From: Lichtheimia corymbifera B2541
Taxonomy: Eukaryota; Mucoromycota; Mucoromycetes; Mucorales; Lichtheimiaceae
Direction: 5' to 3'
NCBI GenBank assembly: GCA_000697475.1
Contig: JNEU01000180.1
Coordinates: forward strand, 1 to 40,749
Length of the DNA stretch: 40,749 nucleotides
The stretch's first letter is position 1. Every line of letters begins with the position of its first letter. A model generated the notes under the pieces. The model was given only the letters and a program-made list of their open reading frames with translations, had not been told where the DNA came from and did no database searches. Below are positions 32,121 to 40,749 of the stretch, one piece after another. The position numbers and the translations under genes are program-made.

Positions 32121-33398
32121 ATGCCCACGGAAAACGATATTCCCCCACAATACCGACGCGTGCGAATCTCAACAATCGATGACGATGAGCTCTTGAACAA
32201 GTTGGCAGAGCTGGAAAAGACAACAAAGGAAGAAATGGAGGCAATGCGGGAAGAGATCAGGTCCCTAAAAGCATTGATCCATAAGCTTGTCGACGATCAG
32301 GGTGTGGTAGTTTCGTCAAGGCCGACGCCAAAGAAAAGACGACTAGTTCAGATATCTGAAGCTGATGATGATGATTCAGAAGACATGATGATACCGCATA
32401 TGCCTGTAATGCAAAACGGCCCGATACCATCACAATCACCACTTGATGATGACGATAATGAGAAAGAAGACGCTGGTCATGAAGAGGAACAGGACGACAA
32501 CGACAACGTCAACGATAACGACAACAATGATGGGGACGCAGTTGGCGATGCCGGCAAAGAAGTAGTTGAGGATGATAATGACCAAGAGATGCAAGAAGAA
32601 TATCAACCACCAAACTCATATGGGGAGGAATTGTTTGACGAGTCCGAAGAGATCAGCATTGAAAAAACATCATCATATCCAGGCATTTCAACTTCAGACT
32701 TGCCGTCTAGCTTCTTTATATCACCTCAACCGCAACAACCACAGCAACAGCAGCAACCAGAACCACAACAGCAGCAATCAGAACAACAACAGCAGCAACC
32801 AGAACCACAACAGCAGCAACCAGAACCACAACAACAGCAACCAGAACCACAACAACAGCAACCAGAACCACAACAGCAGCAACCAGAACCACAGCAGCAA
32901 CAGCAACAACCAAAACAGCAGCAACCAGAACCACAACAGCAACAGCAACAACCAAAACAGCAGCAATCAGAACAACAACAACAGCAGCCAGAACAACAAC
33001 AGCAACAGCAACAACCAAAACAGGAACGACCACAATATGATTTGAGTTCTAAGCTCACCACTGTGAATGACGTATGGATCGAATGGAAAGTCGGTGACGA
33101 CTGTATTGAAAAGCAAATCGAACGATATGGTGATGAATGGTGTTACAATGGTGATAGCTCTACATTCCTGAAGAAACAAGTCCTTATCCAGGAGATCGAG
33201 TATATTGTTAAAAAGTGCGAGACCGACGATGACTATGATACCAAGTGTCAAAAGGCGATAGAAGCATTGGAGGCACGACGCAAGGAACGAGGGTCGTTAA
33301 ATAGGCTTTGCTCATTGATCAAGGCCTTTCAGAACTGCGCCGAGCAAGCAGTCGGCTTCGATGGAACGGGAGAAAGGGACTCTTATGTTTCTATATAA
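32121..33398 (+). CDS. Gln-rich putative DNA-binding protein with C-terminal GCR1_C domain
   Basis: Single exon, 425 residues. In order: a charged coiled coil (about 22-60, LNKLAELEKTTKEEMEAM...), a basic NLS-like PKKRR (about 70-74), a long Asp/Glu/Asn-rich acidic stretch (about 80-195), a Gln/Pro tract (about 204-303) and a compact C-terminal domain (about 313-404). The last has VWIEWKVGDD...IEKQIERYGDEW...ERGSLNRLCSLIKAF. That spacing matches the GCR1_C helical DNA-binding fold of yeast Gcr1, and the same domain is found in fungal Crypton recombinases. No tyrosine-recombinase motif is present. The architecture (oligomerisation, acidic and Gln activation-like regions, DNA binding) suggests a transcription regulator or a domesticated transposon protein; targets are unknown. 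It is convergent with the next gene, stop codons only 64 bases apart. Confidence 0.8.
   Translation: MPTENDIPPQYRRVRISTIDDDELLNKLAELEKTTKEEMEAMREEIRSLKALIHKLVDDQGVVVSSRPTPKKRRLVQISEADDDDSEDMMIPHMPVMQNGPIPSQSPLDDDDNEKEDAGHEEEQDDNDNVNDNDNNDGDAVGDAGKEVVEDDNDQEMQEEYQPPNSYGEELFDESEEISIEKTSSYPGISTSDLPSSFFISPQPQQPQQQQQPEPQQQQSEQQQQQPEPQQQQPEPQQQQPEPQQQQPEPQQQQPEPQQQQQQPKQQQPEPQQQQQQPKQQQSEQQQQQPEQQQQQQQPKQERPQYDLSSKLTTVNDVWIEWKVGDDCIEKQIERYGDEWCYNGDSSTFLKKQVLIQEIEYIVKKCETDDDYDTKCQKAIEALEARRKERGSLNRLCSLIKAFQNCAEQAVGFDGTGERDSYVSI
32727..33032 (+). repeat. CAA/CAG-rich minisatellite coding for a Gln-Pro-Glu tract
   Basis: In-frame units of about 21 bases built from CAACAGCAG and CCAGAACCA words encode QQQPEPQ-type repeats and then QQQQQPKQ variants. 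CAA and CAG codons are mixed, which usually limits slippage, yet several adjacent units are identical. The tract opens spurious long frames on both strands. Confidence 0.9.
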
Positions 33399-33462
33399 TC
33401 GCATACCCCACATTAAATGAACATTTTGATGATGATAATAATAATAATGATGTGTATTTGAT

Positions 33463-34630
33463 TTAAGAAGAAGACGTGGGGCGGTTAATGTCTTGAAAAG
33501 AAGCATCTATGGACAATTGTGTAGCTGAGCGGGTACTGCTATCAGGTTCTTTAACTGAGTCATTTAAATGATCCACCACAGGAGATGCTGGTCGCATGAA
33601 TACAACGTCCTCATGGCTTGAGTTTGAATTGCATTGATGTTGTCGAAAATGGTGTGTAAGGGAGTTGCGTCGATTGATTGTACGTTGTCGAAGAGGAGCG
33701 GTGGAGCTGTCAGACAAGGTGGGTGATGCTGGTTGATTGGGAGATCCTGCGGTAGCTATGATAATAATCATTGAGTTGAAACGTATAATGAACAACAATG
33801 AACACACAATCTTACAATCAGCTTCAAATTCAGGGGGTTCGATCCATTCATCCGGGACTACGCATGGGAACATGGCGCCTAATCTTGCAGCACGATTGAT
33901 CCATCCTGGTATCGACTTACCGGTCAACCTTGAACATAAATCTTCAGTAAAGTGATTACAATTCCTATTGCAGTATATTCGTATGAGAATAAAAAAATGA
34001 TATCTCAAGCATGTGTTGTATATATTGCCTTGTCAAAAGATTGTAAGTTGTTCCACCAAAATCTTCGGACACTGCATAGAGGACTTGCTCAATTTCTTGA
34101 TCAGACATGTCAATGTACCCCATCGGAATCGATTGTCTAATCCAGCCAGATATCAGCGACTGCATGAATAAATCACATGGCAAACGCCTTACTTGAACAA
34201 CACGCCTGGAGGTCCAATCTTGGGTTCAACAGCAAATACACCCGTGAGATTCTCGTATTCGTGGCCACCAAAGCAATACTCGCGACCAGCTACTTCGACG
34301 CCTGAATGGAAGATACCTATAAAAAAAAGAGTTAGAGACAATGCATAGCAACACCTGATTGATATTATCATTACCGACGCCAAGGGCATAGCCAACGTTC
34401 GTGAGCAGACTTGGTTCAAGCTTTTCTCTCAACATATTACATTTCAACTGGACAATGCACTGATTCAATTGCTCACCATGTCGTATACATTGACAAAGAC
34501 TATATGGGATGGTCCGTTAAATAAAAAAAGTCGACCTTTGGCACACGTGGCCATTCTCACCTTGACGCTTGTTTTGCATCTCAGGATCAGTCGACTGACC
34601 CAACAAGCTGTTGTAGGTTCGTTGAAACAT
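33463..34630 (-). CDS. PPPDE (DeSI-2-like) thiol isopeptidase
   Basis: Exons 34630-34561, 34499-34477, 34420-34375, 34316-34193, 34136-34029, 33964-33816 and 33755-33463 give 270 residues. The PPPDE domain (about 24-160) has VFVNVYDM, GIFHSGVEVAGREYCFGGH with the catalytic His at 50, and RNCNHFTEDLCSRLTGKSIPGWINR with the catalytic Cys at 126. Known relatives (DESI2/PNAS-4) are papain-like deubiquitinating or deSUMOylating enzymes. The C-terminal 105 residues are a Ser/Thr/Gln-rich tail. The intron between exons 5 and 6 begins with GC (AG|GCAATA) rather than GT; this is the only junction that keeps the catalytic RNCNHF in frame. The start is the nearest ATG before the domain; an extra upstream exon is possible. 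It lies 235 bases downstream of the cullin on the same strand. Confidence 0.9.
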
Positions 34631-34865
34631 GATAGCGTTGTCACCACGGAGATTTCGTAACCACGTCAAAAGAAAAAAGAGGGGGACGGAGAGGGAGGAA
34701 AAGGCGAGTTGGAAAATCAACCTATCCCTGTTACTGTACGCTTGACGACAAAATTGATCCATGTATGCAGTGTGGCGATCTTTAGAGCACGGAGTCAAAA
34801 ACAAGGGGTGAAAAAAGACGCTACTTTTCTTTATTCGTAAAGGGCAAAGTCGACAAAGTACAATG

Positions 34866-37913
<3,048 letters not shown>

Positions 37914-39708
37914 TGGGAGGGAGAGAGGGGTAGTGGTTTTTGTGGGTGAGAGGAGTGACCTCCATATCGGGATTGCTTGCTCAAAAACGTGAGGTGTTGC
38001 CCCCGTTCTTCATGCATTGCGGACTTGGTGTTGCTAAGCGTGATAAGATGGGCATATGAAGCTACAGTAATTACAGTACAATGGCATCGAATATACATGG
38101 TCGTGGTTTATAAAAAGTGAGAGAAATGGCATTTATGTGATAAAAGTGTATCGTTCAATGCTGAGGTATAAGGGGGAATAATCGGCTGCAAAGCACAACA
38201 CACATATGACCAATTGAAATGGAACGCTAATGTAAAGTCGCTACCATATTATCACCCATGACTGATAATTGGGTTTGCAATTGGGGAAAGTCATGTATCA
38301 TTCAAAGTATACCTACCCGAGGGCATAAGAAAGATATCATCAATGGCAGAGACTCACATTTGATGTTGCCATGGAGCAGGTTGTATTCAATGCATTTGCA
38401 TTGTACCTGTCAAAGAGAATAATTTAAATCATCATTCATAGGACAGACTTCAAATTTAATCTTGCTATGGGATCATGGATTGCTTTCAGCGCACTTACTT
38501 ACAGGAAATACATAATAAGAAAAGGCCAACTAACGTTGAAGAAGCTTGCCGTGTCGACCACTACGCTCGACTCCTAATAGCAAAAATAGTAAGAAAAAGT
38601 CATTTCATACCACAAATAATATTGATTGCCATGTGGACAAGGATTGCATCCGATGAATTTGCCTAAGGAAGAATACACATTCATTCAACGATACATTGAA
38701 CTCGCGCTTTATTATGTCAACCAGGATGAGAGGTGCGTGTTAAGGCACAGGAAATACACTTCCACGGAGTAATATGTACGTGACCATCACATGATTCCAT
38801 GGATGATCCAGAAGAAAGAGAAATGGTTGATTTTGGTCATCATTATCGACGATTGTGCTGGATTGACTTCTTCAGACACTGGCTGATTCACCATTAAAGA
38901 CGCTTTCAACTTTTCCTAAGAATCCCTTTTTCTTGCAGAGGTACGATGGCACATATACGAATCGCGACCTTGCCTCTTCCTGATTGCAGCTCACTACACA
39001 AAGACGCACATCTTGTTATCCAAATAAGATGGGGACACAAAATAATGACCATACATATACCACAAAGTGACCATCCTCAGGGATCAGGGTTAAGATACCA
39101 CGGAGACAACAATGAGTAACACCAATAGCCACGTACACCATAACAAAAAGACAGCATACGTGCAAACAATCATGTAACCACCTTCCTTTAACCTTATCCA
39201 ACGACAGACGCTCGGTGGATGCATCATGGCATAGACGAAAGAAAAATTCATCGTGATCATGCGTGCGACAACAACATCAGCTCTGCTTTTTATGTGGATG
39301 GGGATGGGAATTGTTGTGAGTACAAGAAAGGCGACCATCATCAAATGAGATGATATAGAGTGGCCAGCCAACCTAGAATACTAGTTCGAAATTCTATAAC
39401 ATATGCGATTGATACTGTAAATCCATTCATCGTGTTACTGCAAGAATGGCTTGCTGGCTTGCAAGCTTATTACCTATATATCACACATGTTCAAGAAAGA
39501 ATGAGATCCGGTATAATGCAACACGAGTATATGAGCATACCATACATACGTATGAAATATCTGCTAACGTGCTAATGCTATCTTGTGCATCCTTATATAA
39601 CAACGGCCCAATTTCCATACGGCTACAATAGACCGACCTCAATGTGGGGAATCATCCATCATGCATAATCCACCAATGGAATTGCGCCTATAAGGTCTGC
39701 CCTCCTCT
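37914..39708. other. Intergenic interval between CUL1 and the foldback elements
   Basis: About 1.8 kb without a supported gene. The first 200 bases contain the CUL1 promoter, with a TATAAA-like box near 38108-38115. Short ORFs at 38475-38666 (plus) and 39371-39016 (minus, two overlapping hydrophobic frames) have no recognisable family, conserved motif or convincing splice partner. The hydrophobic minus-strand frames could be a decayed membrane-protein remnant, but I see no proof. Confidence 0.55.
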
Positions 39709-39728
39709 TGGTTACACAACCAGTTCCT

Positions 39729-40240
39729 TCTGCATCTTCTGCTCTATCGGGGTCTACCTACTTGACAATGAACAAACACCACTTGTCATATAGCATCACA
39801 CTTACAGCATAGTAAAAACATAAATGTGCCTGTATATCTAAACTTTACAATGAAACGTGGGGTCTTCAATCGAACAAAGTTGCTCGTCGGGGTGAAGCGC
39901 ACCTTGGGTGCAAGTTTCACGATCGTCGTGGCCAATCTTAGATTCACCCAATGTCACCACCAGCCAAAGTCGATCAGGTCGACCTCGAATTTTTTTTTCG
40001 ACGAGGCTGGTGGTGACATCGCGAAATCTAGGATCGGCGCGGTTGATCGTGAAACTTCTACACAAGGTGCGCCTGGCCCTGCCGCGCAACTTTGTTCGAT
40101 TGAAGACCCCACGTTTCATTGTAGAATTTTTAGTTATGGGCATCTTTATGTTTTACATATGCTGTAAGCATGATGCTATATGACAAGTGGTGTTTGTTCA
40201 TTGTCAAGTAGGTAGACCCCGATAGAGCCGAAGATGCAGA
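39729..40240. mobile_element. Palindromic foldback (MITE-like) element A
   Basis: About 510 bases that fold on themselves around 39984-39985. The ends are inverted: TCTGCATCTTCTGCTC at 39729-39744 pairs with GAGCCGAAGATGCAGA at 40225-40240. Long imperfect arms include CTATCGGGGTCTACCTAC, CAATGAAACGTGGGGTC and CACCACCAGCC. Weaker symmetry may extend to about 39709 and 40260. The centre has GGTCGACCTCGAA followed by nine T. No transposase is encoded; the two matching reading frames in it are a by-product of the palindrome. A target-site duplication was not identified. It is consistent with a non-autonomous foldback or long-TIR MITE. Confidence 0.8.
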
Positions 40241-40749
40241 CGGACTTCTTTGTGCAACACAGCTCATTTGCATGACACTTCCCAATGAACAAAGACCACC
40301 TTTCATATAGAATCATGCTAATAGCATATGTAAAACACAAAGATGCCTGTATCTCTAAACTTTACAATGAAACGTGGGGTCTTTCATAGAACAATAGTGC
40401 TCGGCTGGGTGTAGCGCACCTTGTGTAGAAGTTTCACGATCAACCGCGCCGATCCTAGATTTCGCGATGTCACCACCAGCCTCGTCGAAAAAAAAATTCG
40501 AGGTCGACCTGATCGACTTTGGCTGGTGGTGACATTGGGTGAATCTAAGATTGGCCACGACGATCGTGAAACTTGCACCCAAGGTGCGCTTCACCCCGAC
40601 GAGCAACTTTGTTCGATTGAAGACCCCACGTTTCATTGTAAAGTTTAGATATACAGGCACATTTATGTTTTTACTATGCTGTAAGTGTGATGCTATATGA
40701 CAAGTGGTGTTTGTTCATTGTCAAGTAGGTAGACCCCGATAGAGCAGAA
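39737..40749. repeat. 336-bp perfect inverted repeat enclosing a 341-bp diverged palindromic spacer
   Basis: Arms 39737-40072 and 40414-40749 are reverse complements without indels. Identity stops abruptly after GTGCGC, where CTGGCC on one side faces TACACC on the other. The spacer 40073-40413 keeps only imperfect symmetry about 40243. The structure is therefore a palindrome made of two palindromes. Confidence 0.85.
40286..40749. mobile_element. Palindromic foldback element B, inverted relative to A, cut by the window edge
   Basis: The same family as element A, folding around 40501-40502. Its right part, 40414-40749, is the exact reverse complement of 39737-40072 as far as I can read, including the nine-base homopolymer and the central sequence. 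Its left part is diverged and shorter, starting near CAATGAACAAAGACC. The right end reaches or crosses the window boundary, so the terminus is unknown. Confidence 0.8.

Noticed and set aside
32716..33061. Cys/Gly-, Leu/Trp- and Val-repeat frames on the minus strand and an Asn/Ser-repeat frame on the plus strand
   Set aside because: All are out-of-frame translations of the CAA/CAG minisatellite within the GCR1_C gene.
39016..39371. Hydrophobic minus-strand frames as a membrane-protein gene
   Set aside because: Two overlapping frames without a phase-consistent intron or family resemblance; at most a decayed remnant.
39826..40660. Pairs of almost identical ORFs of about 65-113 codons on both strands
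   Set aside because: They arise because the sequence is an inverted repeat of palindromes; no known protein motif and no start context is shared with genes.

Overview
The window is fungal nuclear DNA. Its genes are split by many short GT-AG introns, mostly 50 to 90 bases, and there is no bacterial-style operon structure. The best lineage marker is the giant minus-strand gene filling the first 15 kb. It encodes a protein with exactly ten tandem beta-trefoil domains, the architecture described for Gellin, the protoplasm-gelling wound-sealing protein known only from Mucoromycota. I therefore infer a Mucorales-type mould; genus is not determined.

Layout. (1) 1-15000, minus: a Gellin-like gene, 17 exons visible and 3' end outside the window. 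The ten trefoils are followed by a very long C-terminal extension of tandem Trp-anchored helical repeats and His-flanked Gly/Ala hydrophobic segments. (2) 15001-19419: a 4.4 kb stretch with no convincing gene. (3) 19420-22139, plus: a DBP2/DDX5-type DEAD-box RNA helicase with one unusually long intron inside motif V. (4) 23050-26221, minus: a 12-exon NIM1/HSL1/GIN4-type protein kinase. (5) 27573-28260, minus: a YOP1/REEP ER-shaping protein, with a doubtful small membrane-protein ORF just downstream. (6) 29633-31387, plus: CTP synthase. (7) 32121-33398, plus: a single-exon Gln-rich protein with a GCR1_C DNA-binding domain. (8) 33463-34630, minus: a PPPDE (DeSI-2-like) peptidase with an apparent GC-AG intron. 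(9) 34866-37913, minus: a CUL1/Cdc53 cullin of 13 exons. (10) about 39709 to the right edge: two nested palindromic foldback elements whose outer 336 bp arms are identical.

Most neighbours are unrelated housekeeping genes and show no pathway clustering. The exception in interest is the Gellin locus. All but one of its 16 visible introns are phase 1. Six of the ten trefoils carry an intron at the same structural position. The 3' exons are near-identical tandem duplicates that include their introns. Together these suggest a gene still growing by whole-exon duplication. Exon coordinates were derived by hand from splice-site consensus and reading-frame continuity; no alignment or transcript data were available.
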